From: Petrosia ficiformis | Taxonomy: Eukaryota; Porifera; Demospongiae; Haplosclerida; Petrosiidae | NCBI GenBank assembly: GCA_947044365.1 | Contig: OX345636.1 | Coordinates: 15,859,115 to 15,923,114, forward strand | Direction of reading: 5' to 3' | Length of the DNA stretch: 64,000 nt | In this document: piece by piece, positions 1 through 11,800 of the stretch | How positions within the stretch are numbered: the stretch's first letter is position 1 | How the letters are laid out: each line of letters starts with the position of its first letter | The notes under the pieces: model-generated | Database searches by the model: none | Told to the model about the DNA's origin: nothing | Seen by the model: only the letters and a program-made list of their open reading frames with translations | Made by a program: the position numbers and the translations under genes

Positions 1-218
1 ATCACAATAAACAACAATACATTCCAGGGTACTATAGAGAGGCTTGGGATGGTAGCTTCCTTCCAAACTATTCTCCAATGATTTCATGGTGTGGATTTTA
101 AAACAGTGCATAATGGATGTCTATTTCTATCACAATTATTCTCATCCTATATAGAAGCGGAATACCCTCACAACTCTTCATGTTGTGTTGATGCCCCTAG
201 ACCAAGAAGTTGGATTCT

Positions 219-735
219 GATCATGAAGCAGAAAATGGCTTTAAATTACTGTATCTATAATTTTTGTTTTTCATGTGCAGGCTCAGCATGCATGATTACA
301 TTGACATGACTCTAAAACTTTCTGCTTCTAAGTCACCCTAAAGTCCTAGACAGAACCCAAGAAGTGGTGCTGTTTTATGAAGTCTTGTTGAATCACACTT
401 CATTGTTAACAGCTAAGTGAATTTTGAAGCTAATGTGACAAATTTTAATCTGAATAAACAAAACAATTTGATGGGATTAGAAGTTCTACCTGTATGGTAA
501 TTTTGTGGTAATAGCATTGTGCATAAATTTGTTTGTTAAGACCTTCTACTCTCAGAGAGAGAGAAAGAGACAGACAGAAAGAGATAGAGACAGAGTTTGA
601 GTTGTTTAGATCAATGGGGATGGTGCATGCATATAGAATGTTGACACCAGAAGAATGACGAGTAGGATGACAACTATAGAATGATGAGGATAAAGAATGA
701 AATGATTGTTTTACTAGTCATCAGAGTCTATGTTC
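219..735 (+). repeat. Dispersed repeat, copy 1 (partner at 19968-20665)
   Basis: This stretch is recognisably similar, in the same orientation, to 19968-20665. Shared blocks in the same order include a GATCATG start, a GCTTTAAATTA block, an imperfect GCTCAGCATG block, a GTGCTGTTTTATGAAG block followed by TTCATTGTT, a GAGAGA-rich purine tract near 555-595, and an end near ACTAGTCAT and GTTCACAAG. The partner lies just downstream of the TRANK1-like gene, so this may be the matching 3' flank of a paralogue left of the window, or simply a repeat family. Confidence 0.6.
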
Positions 736-891
736 ACAAGGATATTATAAACTATAAACATAATATATGCACAATACATGGTTGTGATTGTTGGGTGGTG
801 TTGGTATTTTCTTCATAGTACTAGTTACATGCATGTACATGTAACATGTAATTATATATAATAGAGGTTTCTGACTGTTGGAATTTCCTCT

Positions 892-1076
892 ACAATTGAT
901 TAGATGGAGTTCTACAGAGTTGTACCACCTGGACAATTGATCAGATTGAGGTTCGAATGTTGGAACTCTCAGTGACAAATTGACAATTGTTGAGATGGAA
1001 ATCTGGAGGTTACATTTGAAACTCCTGGACAGTTGATTACAGGTAATCCTGAAAGCTGGAATTCCCTCAACAATTG
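892..1076. repeat. Degenerate tandem array around an ACAATTG core
   Basis: ACAATTG occurs at 892, 933, 983 and 1070, with ACAGTTG at 1029, giving spacings of 41 to 50 bases. Blocks resembling GGAATTCC or GGAACTC and GAGATGGA recur between them. This looks like an old minisatellite of roughly 45-base units that has diverged. No coding role is apparent. Confidence 0.45.
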
Positions 1077-1854
1077 CTCTAAAGCTAGTTCTAATCAGGG
1101 GCAAAGCTAGACTTTGATTGATTTTCATTTTATTATTAATATATATTTTTTTATTTTTTTTTTGACTTAAAAATAAATAAATAAATAAATATGCAAAGAA
1201 GTTAAATTAAAGAATTAGTCATAGGTGATAAAAATGAAAAATGATCAAGAACCAAATTTTAGAGTTGTAAGCCCATAGTTTCACTGAAAGTTGTTCTATG
1301 AGATTTTTAAAGGCTAATTTTTTGGGTAAACCATTGTAGAGAGAGGCTTTAGTAGTGTAGTTCGGAGAGTCTTTATAGTGAATGGTGTCCATAAATCAAA
1401 TGTTTCTACAAAGAGAGGGAAAAAAAGAACCACCGGCGATTTTGACTATTAAACAATGTTTATTGTCTTTGGAAATTTATCTACTTTCAGTGATTGCACC
1501 AGCATTAACAGCGGTAGATATTGTGCTAGGTTGCAATACATTGGAGACAGAAAGATGGCTTTGATTGATGGTATGCTAAAATTTTTTGTCTAATTAAATA
1601 TTCATGAGAGCGTTGTCAATTAATTTTTCACGCACAAAAAAGGGACACACCTTGATTATAATTGATCGATTGAGCTCAGCGCCACTTGCGCTATAAGTGA
1701 GTGAGTTCACATAATCACATTACTTTTCAATTCCTAATGAGGCTGATCATGGTGGTTGCGAACACGTATTTTGTCACCACTGTAATTAGTAGCACCTGTA
1801 CTGTTTGTCGTGTTTGACCAAAATTGAGGCAGTCTTCTCTGCATTTTAGCCAAA

Positions 1855-1894
1855 CCATAGATAATAAATACGCACGCGTATTTATTATCTATGG
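1855..1894. repeat. Perfect 19-bp palindrome with 2-base spacer
   Basis: The arms at 1855-1873 and 1876-1894 are exact reverse complements, separated by AC. Just downstream a second short inverted pair (GGTATGGCA and TGCCATACC, near 1931-1960) is present. A hairpin this tight suggests a tiny foldback element or a cruciform-prone site; no gene is attached. Confidence 0.75.
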
Positions 1895-2101
1895 CCAAAC
1901 CTAGTCTACCACAGAAATGATTAATCGATTGGTATGGCAATTGCCACACCTTGCCATACCGTAACTTAGTCTGGCGTTGCCGCCCACATTGCATACAAGG
2001 AAGTGGTCTGGTGACACTCATAATATACTAAACTCAGAATGTCCGGAATGTAATTAATAATTTAAGACGTGTAAACACGTGGGCCATAATAAGGAACAAG
2101 T

Positions 2102-3064
2102 TTGGAAGTGCAACTGAGTTCAAAGTGTTTTTCTGTAAAATGTCTTTTTGCTGATTGCTTTGAAAAAAAAAGAGTTATTGACGATTTGTTGCAAGTAATT
2201 AAAAATAGTATTATAACATTTTTTGGCGTTGATACAAGAGATGATGACAGCAGCACACCAAGTACAGAGAATCATAAAGAACTATCGGACAAAAAAGCAA
2301 TAAGAAGAATATTGTGCACTCTGATGAATGTGTCAACTTCTCCTCTTTTCTTCTCTGATGAGGTAAATGTATCAGTAAGTGGTGGAGTTTTAGCACCACA
2401 TGGAAAGTTTGACCTGCTCATAGGAGTCAAACAAGAATTGAATGACATAATGTCATTCGACGATTTCGTTATTTTTAGTGAGAAAAAAGACTCGCCAATT
2501 GTGAGTGATGTACATTTAAGCGAAACAAATGTTCCAAGCCATTCTTTAGCTGCACATAGAGATATGAAATTTGACTCCAAGGATTTAGTATCGGTAGCTC
2601 AGCCTGTAGTGGAAGTGTTAATGGCATATAAACTTAGAAGAAGTAACAAAAAGCCACTTTTAAATTTTTACGCAAACAGATCAGTTGTTCACCCTGTCAT
2701 ATACTTTGGGGACGTGGACGTTTTATTTACTACCCGAGATCCACACTCATGGAAAGATGAAAAAAACCTTGATTTATTTGGTGTAATACTAATGGCTTTA
2801 CTAATGACCACATCCAAACAGTTGGAGTACAATCCAGACATTGTCGAAGAACTTGCAAATTTTTTTCCTAAAACAGGTTTCTGTGCCGCAGCAGAAATGG
2901 CATTAATAAAGGTTCCTAATCTATTTCAGTGTATGAAACTAAACCTGGAAAAGATACCAGAAACAGCAGTTCATAATGTACGTAGGAAGCGAACAAATTT
3001 AGAAGATAGAGAAGACGTATCTGATGAATTTATGGAACACATAAAGAAATTCAAAGAACAGTGA
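2102..3064 (+). CDS. Unrecognised protein, possible PD-(D/E)XK-like fold
   Basis: A 320-codon open frame with no intron. It is open from the TAA at 2090 to the TGA at 3062. No ATG occurs in frame until 2324 (residue 75 of the frame), so either an upstream exon is spliced in or the protein starts at 2324 and is 246 aa. I do not recognise the family with certainty. Visible features are an N-terminal helical part, a segment near residues 100-112 reading GKFDLLIGVKQEL, an LRRSNKKPLL strand-like block near 198-207, then two hydrophobic helices around 240-260 and a basic, acidic-tailed C-terminus. The D-x(5)-K-x-E pattern followed by an alternating strand block resembles, weakly, nuclease-like folds seen in Crinkler-type and other metazoan repeat-associated proteins; that is inference. 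It could also be a domesticated transposon gene. No membrane segment or signal peptide is convincing. Confidence 0.6.
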   Translation: MEVQLSSKCFSVKCLFADCFEKKRVIDDLLQVIKNSIITFFGVDTRDDDSSTPSTENHKELSDKKAIRRILCTLMNVSTSPLFFSDEVNVSVSGGVLAPHGKFDLLIGVKQELNDIMSFDDFVIFSEKKDSPIVSDVHLSETNVPSHSLAAHRDMKFDSKDLVSVAQPVVEVLMAYKLRRSNKKPLLNFYANRSVVHPVIYFGDVDVLFTTRDPHSWKDEKNLDLFGVILMALLMTTSKQLEYNPDIVEELANFFPKTGFCAAAEMALIKVPNLFQCMKLNLEKIPETAVHNVRRKRTNLEDREDVSDEFMEHIKKFKEQ

Positions 3065-4660
3065 CTACATCTGCTTATTGAGCAATTTAACAGAACTAAT
3101 GATTAATGACTGCTTCCATACATGGTAAAGAAGTTTTAACTTTTGTCTGTTAAGTTCAATTTCTTAATTCATGACGATGTTATGTAAGGATGTCACATCA
3201 CAATCAGTTATTAGCATTTAATTTTTTGTAACTGCTTAGTGTATGCTCACAATCTCTTTCAATGCCCCGTGCTCAACTAATAATAATGATATTAATATTA
3301 ACAATAAGAATTATAGTTATGTAATGATAAGAATGACTATCATGTTGATAATAATATTAATCAGATATGTTTCTAGGTTTTATATTGGGGCGGAAGCAGG
3401 ATGTTGTAAATTAAATGAATGTATTGTGCGAAGGCAAAGTTTTAGCTTGTCTGTTTCAGATTCTGAACCATATATACTTTAATATTCACTCGTTTTAGAT
3501 TTAACATCAGCGTGGAAGGAAAATATTTTCTGAATGTTGGTAAAAGTCTGCATTCTTCAACAATGATGAGTTAGAATTGGAATACTCAAATTAGCATTTG
3601 ATTTTATAAAGTTTTACACAGGTCCTATGCACTACTACTTACATTAGAGTTTTATATTTTCTAAAACTAGTTGATGGATCTTTTGGTTGAAATAGCTACA
3701 TAAATATAGTTTTACATGTACTTACATAGATTTATTACATGCATGTGGAAATGATTGCTTTAATTTTGTTGCTAATTAAGTTACCATGCATCCCAATATT
3801 TTTTGTGTGTGTTTAAAGTTTTGATATTCCTACGTGTTCTTTCATTTTTTTGAAAATGTTCTTGTTTCTTTTCTTTTTCTGAATGACAAATGAATTCAAA
3901 TAGCTGCTAACAGGGTAATTTGTTAATAATGATATAACAATAATAACAATAATAGTGATAATAATAACTATAATAGTAAAGAGATTAAATATGTGAAGAA
4001 AGTAGCAACACAAAAAACATTTGAAAATATTATTCATCAATAATATAGATGATAATACACCCAGATATATATAATAACTATTACATAATATTCATTTTCA
4101 ATAAAGAAGAAAGTAGATGTAGAGACATCAAAACCCAAATAATATGCAAACAAGGTTCAGATGGTACTAGTACAGAAGGTCAATAAAGGACCAAAAATTA
4201 AGCAAACCACTTCCATACAACCCTACATATATAAGTACAGCTCTTTTTAGTGGTGTAGGTACTTATGTCTATATATAGAGTTATATGAAACTGGTTTGTT
4301 TAATCTTGGGTATAATATAAAAGAAGAAATTAAGGAACGATGTAACTACAGCATGTGTATATGTACATGCTTATTAATACACCATCTGTGTACATGCCCT
4401 TCATGCATCATTTATGATGTGCTTGCCATTTTGAAAAAAGGACAGTGCCAGCGTGTTGACTGCTTCAATTGTGTAATTAATTCTTCCAATACACCTAAAT
4501 ATTAAAAACAAAAATCTCCCAGCATATATATTAATACCCTCATACCATCTCCTTCCCTTATAGCATCACAACACTCAATATATACAGAAGTCCAGTTAAC
4601 AGCACCAGTCTGTACTTGCAGGTGTGAATTCGAAGTTAGCTTGTAAATCAACAAAGGTAT
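3065..4660. other. AT-rich spacer without a supported gene
   Basis: Stop codons are dense on both strands and only short, low-complexity frames exist. Runs of AATAAT and ATATAT occur near 3280-3360, 3920-3990 and 4040-4100. Nothing else stands out. Confidence 0.5.
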
Positions 4661-4671
4661 TTATTAACCTA

Positions 4672-5575
4672 GAGAAAACAGCATATAGTTGTCCCTGCAC
4701 ATATCCGGAGTCTGTAACCAATCATCTTCTGGAATAAGAGAACAATTTGAAGGCTGATTATCAATGCCTGTCATTTGCAAAAGCTCCAGCACTGCTGCTA
4801 TAATATGTGAAGAATCTTTAAGTTTCACATAAACGTCACAAGCATTAAAATCTCTTATTCTGCAATCATATAACTTGAAATCTCTTATTCTGCATACATC
4901 ATGTAACTTGATGCCAGTTAGGTAATGTTTTCAACTGGTAAAGTGTAGCCTTTTCTGTAAATGAATTCGGATTATAGAGAAGCTTGAAAAAAATCCACAA
5001 TGGAAAAGAAATTACCATTAATTTAGAAAGTATGCAAGAATACACAACTTACTGCTAAGAAGCACAATTTAGTATGCCATTCCTAGACTACTGGTATCAC
5101 TCCATTCAAACTCTGCTCTGCATTCATGGAATTTTTTCTGTCTGCTATAACTAATCGAGCCATAGCAGTAGACAACTGGTCACCACCTAATAGTATACCT
5201 TGGATATTGACTCTGTCATCTTTCTCTCTGCAACTAGTGTTACTATTAAAGTTTGGAGACAGTATCTGTAGTGTTTCTAGAATGGATATCATTCTGCAAC
5301 TCGTCCTTCAACTGAACACCTACGTGTATCTGTAATTAAATAAGTCATGTTATATATGTCTATTAACTACATCATAGTAGTTTTGTTTAAAGTCAAGGCG
5401 TCTTGACACATGCAATAAGGGCAAAGCTGTGGTTTATATTGCTTTCATCAGTGTTTGAGAGTAGAACATCATTCACCGGAAATGATAGTAATGGTGTACT
5501 TCTTAGATTAGGAGTCACATCAGAAAAATTGGATGTGCAAATCCAGTCACGTACTGCATATGAAAATGTTGGAGT
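4672..5575 (-). pseudogene. Broken DUF6589-like (transposon-associated) gene relic
   Basis: On the minus strand three separate coding-like blocks lie in order. Block 1 (about 5575-5395) begins with NNYLTPTFSYAVRDW-type sequence and ends at a stop. Block 2 (5292-5083) contains GILLGGDQLSTAMARLVIAD and ends EQSLNGVIPVV before a stop. Block 3 (about 4830-4670) reads VYVKLKDSSHIIAAVLELLQ and ends in a stop. The GGDQL-T/S-A-R then GVIPVV pattern matches what I know of DUF6589 proteins, common in sponge and cnidarian genomes and often linked to mobile DNA. Stops and frame changes between blocks mean either spliced exons or, more likely, a decayed copy. The family assignment is from memory of the motif, not a search. 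Confidence 0.4.
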
Positions 5576-5780
5576 TAAATAATTGTTGTCTCATTTTCAC
5601 TTTCTCACTGATGTTCAAGACCCAGACAAGTGAGAAGTTGAAGAAGTTGAGTTGGTCTCGATGCAGTCACATAACCAGACAGATTAGCAGACGACCTGTC
5701 ATCTATTGATCTTGGTACCATTATAGCTATACTAACCGATGAGAGTGATTCCATGTCAGTGATTGAACTATATATATATA

Positions 5781-5860
5781 TACGCAATTTTCACGTGACC
5801 ATACAAACGTGAAATAACGTACGTCGTGTTGTGTTTGTATGGTCACGTGAAAATTGCGTA
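5781..5860. mobile_element. Foldback MITE-like hairpin, 28-bp arms
   Basis: Arms at 5781-5808 and 5833-5860 are exact reverse complements around a 24-base loop. The arms carry TCACGTGA, an E-box-like palindrome. A TA run lies immediately left and a T run right. Perfect arms imply recent insertion or gene conversion. Confidence 0.7.
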
Positions 5861-5974
5861 TTTTTTTTACGTGACGCGTGCATTGCTTCCGCATTCCGCT
5901 GTGACGAGTGCGAGACTAACACTGACAGGGTGACTGACGGACACAATTGATCGCTTAACCCATTTTGTAATTAC

Positions 5975-6030
5975 CCTCGAAGCGAAGCGTAGGCTGAAGG
6001 GTACGGTAATCGTTTTGTCTGTGTGTTAGC
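5975..6030 (+). repeat. Dispersed repeat block with copies near 9485 and 60110
   Basis: A block with a GGCTGAAGGGTACGGTAATC-type core followed by GTTTTGTCTGTGTGT resembles 9485-9560 on the same strand and 60105-60170 on the opposite strand (CCACAT, then a TACAGTAAT core, then a TCTGTCTGT run). The three copies are diverged. Confidence 0.4.
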
Positions 6031-6558
6031 AATTTTTCTGGAAAAATAAAAACATTGACATTTCAAAAGGGGTACTGGTAGACTTCAAATTATACAAGGA
6101 AAAAAAATAACGTAGGAATTTTTCTTTAAACCTTTCTGTTATAAAATTATCACAATGTTTATAACTCACGGTTACTGTTTCCAGACTTGAGAAGACTCAT
6201 GGAGGCATCTGGACACATCAAAACATAACTACTCCTGTATCATGACTATCGCTAGCAAAGCACTACATAAAAGCAAACAAAATTTGGGTAGTGGTTGCTA
6301 CAACATCGAGTACTGGCTCCAAGCATTCTCCATTACTTTCAAACTCCGCCTATTTCAATTTTTCAAAGTCATGTGCTGTGCACGATACTCGAACGTCAGC
6401 AGTTTTGAGGACCTGTCTATGCTGTCTTTGTGGAATATTTCACAAGACGAATTGAGGATCTTTCTTTCTTCTTTCAGATAATACAGAGACTAAAATGTAA
6501 GACTTATAGTATAGACAAGGAAGAGACTAGTATAATCATACTAAGTAATAAGTAGTGA

Positions 6559-6815
6559 CATGTTAGTTTATATAATTTATATATATATATATATATATCT
6601 ATTATAATATTATTATAAAAACTAACATGCCAGTACGGTTTTATAACTTAATATGTTTTATACACAAACTAAACAATCTGAAGTAAACATTCTCATTATT
6701 ATATGACCATACAAACGAGCAATGATAATTATAATCTTTTGGCATATTATATTTCGAAATTATAGTTTGTATTACCTTGCCACGTAGGCGAGGGTCCCGT
6801 CCCGACGGCGCTCGT
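6559..6815 (+). mobile_element. MITE-like element (inverted partner at 59530-59773)
   Basis: The element opens with a hairpin, CATGTTAGTTTATATAA pairing with TTATAAAAACTAACATG around a TA-rich loop, and ends in a GC-rich segment with GCCACGTAGGCGAGGGTCCC. The same modules occur reversed at 59530-59773, including GTTTGTAT, the block preceding the GC-rich end and the terminal hairpin. No transposase is encoded, so it is non-autonomous. Confidence 0.6.
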
Positions 6816-7636
6816 TATATTATAACAATCATGTTTAATTTTTTGAGTTTTACATGTAAAACCTAACAATAGTATTATAATCAATCATCATCACTGCTAA
6901 ATAGATTAAAAGATTCAGTTCAATACAGGGGATTAATAATTATATCAGGTATAACAAATTCACATTAAAACATGCAATAATTCTAACCATACACAATAAT
7001 TATAACTATACACTGTGTTATTTTAACCCTTACATGAGTTTCAATTCAATATTAATAATTCCTTTGAGGTATATTATTGTAATTTATATTCAATTATCTG
7101 TGGAAAAAAAGAGTTATTTGTTTACAAATTCTACGATTTTTGTACTTGTTAAAACATAATATTGTAACAAATAACAGATAACAAAATTAATAAAATTCGT
7201 TTATATAGAATCTATACTCAACAAGAAATATTCTCAGAAATCTGAGACTCATTACAAGAGAAGAGATGAATATAATTATAGTTTATGAAAAATGTAGTAT
7301 CATGCCATGAATGTAATAGAGATACAAAAAAGGAAATCAAATTATGACCTCATGACTTCTAGGAAGTATGAATATTTTGTCTTCTAACTATATAAATACA
7401 AGAGTTAAGAGATATTTACATATACCTCTATCTGCTTAACTACTTTCCAGGTAAAAACTATTGCTAGGTAACGATGCTATCATGTATATATATATTGTAT
7501 ATAAATATATACATAATTATATACATATTATATGTTCAATTATATATATGTATGTGTTCAATTATATATATGATCATTATAATTATATATATATAATATT
7601 GTTCAATGAAGAATCCTTTAATATTACAGATTACAG

Positions 7637-8792
7637 ATGACAGACATGGACAAGGTAAGTAATAGAAATAGTGTAGTATACAATAATAACTTACATTCAA
7701 TAGACACAGTAGGGCTCTTTTTTTCATCAACCAAAAACCATACTATAGTTGTACAAGCGGGAGATCGCTACAATAAAATTGGGGGCGTTGGTCGACTGAT
7801 ATTCGACAATACCGATTGGAGTTTAAAAGGCCACTTATGCGCGCGTTTTATCTCTCATACAGCTTATTTCTAATCTGTGTGGCAACCTTTAAAGCTTTTT
7901 CCCTAATAACAAGTAAATAATGTAATCATTGAATGTATAATAATTATTATAATAAAATATAATTATATATAGTATAAATAATTCAAATTATAAACCATGG
8001 TTAGGTGTACATGTATAGGCAGATTTACCACCTGCTCTAGCTACTGATAATATAGCTATACTCCAAGTTCAGGGTCGAATAGCTACCTTAGGGGTGATGT
8101 GAAATTGCAAACAAGCATACAAGCATACATTTTGTCCAAATCTTCCATTAGGCCACTGCACATAAACTAAATTCATTGTTTCTCATACCTGCCCACATCA
8201 AATGAATTGTATTTGGATTCACGTGATGTTTAACCACACTTAAAGTGGATTGAGTTGCTGTCCTTTTTTGTGAATTAAATGGCTTAATTTTTATTATTTC
8301 TTTGTATGTTTATATGATATCTTTAAAGTGTGGTCAAAAGGAATTCTGGTGGTTAACGAAAAACATTTGTTGGCAAGAAATAACCAAAAACTTGAACATT
8401 AACAAAAAAAAAAAAGAAAAATCTACAAATCCATACAAAAATTATTTTTGTTAGTTTATACAGTTGTTTAGCAAACTGTGCCCCATGAAAACTTTGAGTG
8501 GGTATTTCTGAACTAAACTCTATTAATAAGGAAGTGAAAAAAATGCTGTTCGTATGACAACCACAGTAGCAGATCCTCGGGGGTTTCTTGGTTTCCTTAA
8601 AAGCAAAATTCATTCCATACCTTAATAAGGCTGAAAAAGGAAAGTGAAAAAAATGCTGTTTGTATGACAACCACAGTAGCAGATCATCAGGGGTTTCTTA
8701 AATTCATTCCATACCTTAATAAGCTAAGAATTTCGCAATCATTTGTTTTAGATTTCTAGATCCCACACTGTAACCATCAGCACTTCACAATC

Positions 8793-8876
<84 letters not shown>

Positions 8877-11800
8877 TTCACAAGAGGTACTGAATACTTC
8901 AGTCATGCAACAGCATAGATGGTTCTAGGGTCAGTCCTGGTAGTGCTTGTGCCTGACTAATATTTTCTGAACAAGTGATTTGTAATGCTTTGCTGATCTC
9001 TTCTCACATTGAAAATAAAAACTAATTTCTATAAATAAGGAAATGCTGTTAGTCACAGCGAATCGAACTCAGGGCAACTGATTTCAGCCATCAATGCTTT
9101 CAACACTGAGCTACTACAACAAGACAATTAATCAACACTTGGTTGCTGTTTGTTGTATCTCAGTGGTGAAGTCAGTAGCCATTATGCATTGACTTGTTAC
9201 TATAACATAATTATTAAGTAGCTATAATTATAAATCCCCTTGTCATTTTTGTTATATATACATTTATAACTATATTATAACAGATTCTGAATTTAGCCTG
9301 GAATTGCAAAGTATTTGGAGAATTGCTGTATTTGGGCAGTGCAAGCACATATGCTTCCAGAACTCTGCTTGAGACTGCTGTCTCTCTCTACAGCCAGTGC
9401 TATAAACATCCTTCATATGGCTATACCAGTCTTTTCCATGCTATTCAAATAGCAGTAAAGCACAGTGAGTCGTATTTGTTGTAAACAACCCTTGCCCACA
9501 TAGGTGAAGCCAAGGGCTACAGTAATTGTTTTGCCTGTTTGTCTGTGTATTATTGCCGATTTTGAACCAAAATTTTGCTATAAGATCAGAAATCACACAC
9601 ATTCTACTACACTGTATAGTGTAATGGTATATGATGGAAGAAAAGAGGACACTTTTCAGACACTAAAAGTGCTTTATAAATAACAAAGGAAGTTTCCATG
9701 CAACACTGTAGGATGAAAGAAAGAAGCTGTCATCCAAAATTATATATATGAGGAAAATATCATTGGCCTGATTGGCTCAGCAATGATTACTGTGTGAACT
9801 GTGAATCGTGCTGTAAACCTTCTCCCATGATAATTGCTTTGATACTTTCTTCCTCCATGTTATGTACACAGGATTCAAGCATGATTCTTTTCTGCTTGTG
9901 GAGGTTCTGATTATTTTTTGCTGTATAGCTGAGTGTTAGTGTATTGTGATATTCACTATAATGTCAACACAATGTCTTTGTGTATACTTTTGTGAATGAA
10001 GCATGCACTCACAATTAATATTATTGAATTGCAGAACTCTGTAGAGACTACTAAGATGTAAGCCATAATTATAAATAATTTAATATCTTGCAATTCGGTA
10101 TAAATTGTAAATTACTAAAATTACTGACAAATATATATATAGCAGTACATTATAGTTAATATTGCAATAAACCATGCTCAGCTTGTATGACATTGTCCAT
10201 CTTCAACAGTGTGAGAGTATCGATATCGAAAGTAATCTAAGACTGTATATAATGGAAGCAAAGATAATATCATATATATTTTACATAAATACTGAAGATT
10301 CAATGGCAGTCAGGAGTCTTACATCTTTTCCTGATACGATTTTCTAACCTTTCTTTCATTCTGCAGTGTCAGTCTTGGAACCTTCCTATGATTCTTTACA
10401 TTGTACTTTTAGCATTCAGTGATAACCCACTTTTTCTAACCTCATTACAGTGGAATTGAATTTTTGTGATTTTAGGTTTTTTAGTTTATCAGTTTTATCA
10501 CACAAACTAGCTTTGATTCATCATATTTAAGCCATAAATTTTGACATCATGTTATCAGCAATCACTTTTATTTGTACTTCTTTTAAAAGATAGGGACTGC
10601 AATTGACAGATGCTTCATCTGTGCATATAATTATATTGTAAGCCATGTATGGCCTCTGGAGGTGAAAATAGAATGATTATAAGTGCTTCCAAGGCTGTTG
10701 CAAGCAGTCTGGCCTGACCACTTTTTCACTTCCACTTAGATAATTTAAAAACCACATCCACTAATATATGCCGCTTAAACTTGATCTCTAATGAACAGTG
10801 TATCAATTGTTGCAACGTTGTTCCATGTATTATTATAATTATTATTGTTACGCATGATTGTCAGTGTTCCTCTTTTGAAATTATAATTTTGAATAGTGAC
10901 TTGGGTAGAAGGCGAAAACCACTGAAGGGCACTTCTGTATTTTATATTGTACAGTAGGATATATGTTTTATTATTAAATATTATTATTAATACACTCATA
11001 TACAGGTCTAATTCATGAGTTACCCAAAATTGGTAGAGAGAGGCAAATTGTTGGTCTTCACATGTTAGATCGAACTCTGTCATTCTCATTGGAATCAGAT
11101 CATCTCAATAAAAGAGTCATTGAATTTTTAGTCAACACAGTTGATGGATGGGTCAATGTACAGCAGATAACTTTTGAGCTGCTCCAGAAAAAGAATCTGT
11201 TTGTCTTATATATGCTAAAAAGCTTGGTTACACATGGAATGCCAATTAACAATCAGTCATTGACATACTATGTTGAAAGTGGGGATGCTTCAAATGCTGA
11301 ATGCTTCAATTACCTTTTTCAGTACCTGAGCAAGTACAGCACTACTTATTTGTGTAAACGAGCTATGAAGAAGCGAAATTTCAGAATGGCTGCTTGTATT
11401 GCTAACAGTGATGAACACTTAGATATATATCATGTTGTTGGCATAGCTACAATCAATCTTTCAACTCTTAATAACCTATTCTGTAAATTAACTCCAGTCT
11501 TGAGAAGTATTTTTATAGTCAAGTTATTTGCAGATTATCGAGATCATAGACTGTCTTTTACGCGAGCATTTGAAATTGCAGAAAGACTACTCTCACCATC
11601 CGACAATTATTTGGATGCCACCAATATTGACTGGTGCGAAATTGTAGAACAAAATATTTCAATATTTCTTAAACATCCACTCCTCCTTGAGAAACTGGTT
11701 TTGCGGACCAATAAATGTGTTGTTCCTAGTGTTAGTCTTTACCAGTTGATCCTCACCAAGAAAAAGACTCCTCGTGTAAACAAAGCAACCGCAATTCGAT

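Noticed and set aside
91..309. 72-codon open frame near the left edge
   Set aside because: It overlaps the dispersed repeat at 219-735, lacks any family resemblance and ends at random.
745..1128. 127-codon minus-strand frame
   Set aside because: It spans the ACAATTG array and low-complexity sequence; the translation follows the repeat and shows no protein character.
6242..6481. 79-codon frame ending in a possible TTTCAG acceptor
   Set aside because: It does not join in phase to any exon of the TRANK1-like gene and shows no similarity I recognise.
10035..10057. 23-base candidate microexon (GCAG...GTAAGC)
   Set aside because: Its phase would introduce a stop if placed between exons 2 and 3 of the TRANK1-like gene, while those two exons join correctly without it.
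10367..10418. 52-base candidate exon (TTCTGCAG...GTGATA)
   Set aside because: It can follow exon 2 in phase, but its end phase does not fit exon 3; kept out of the model.
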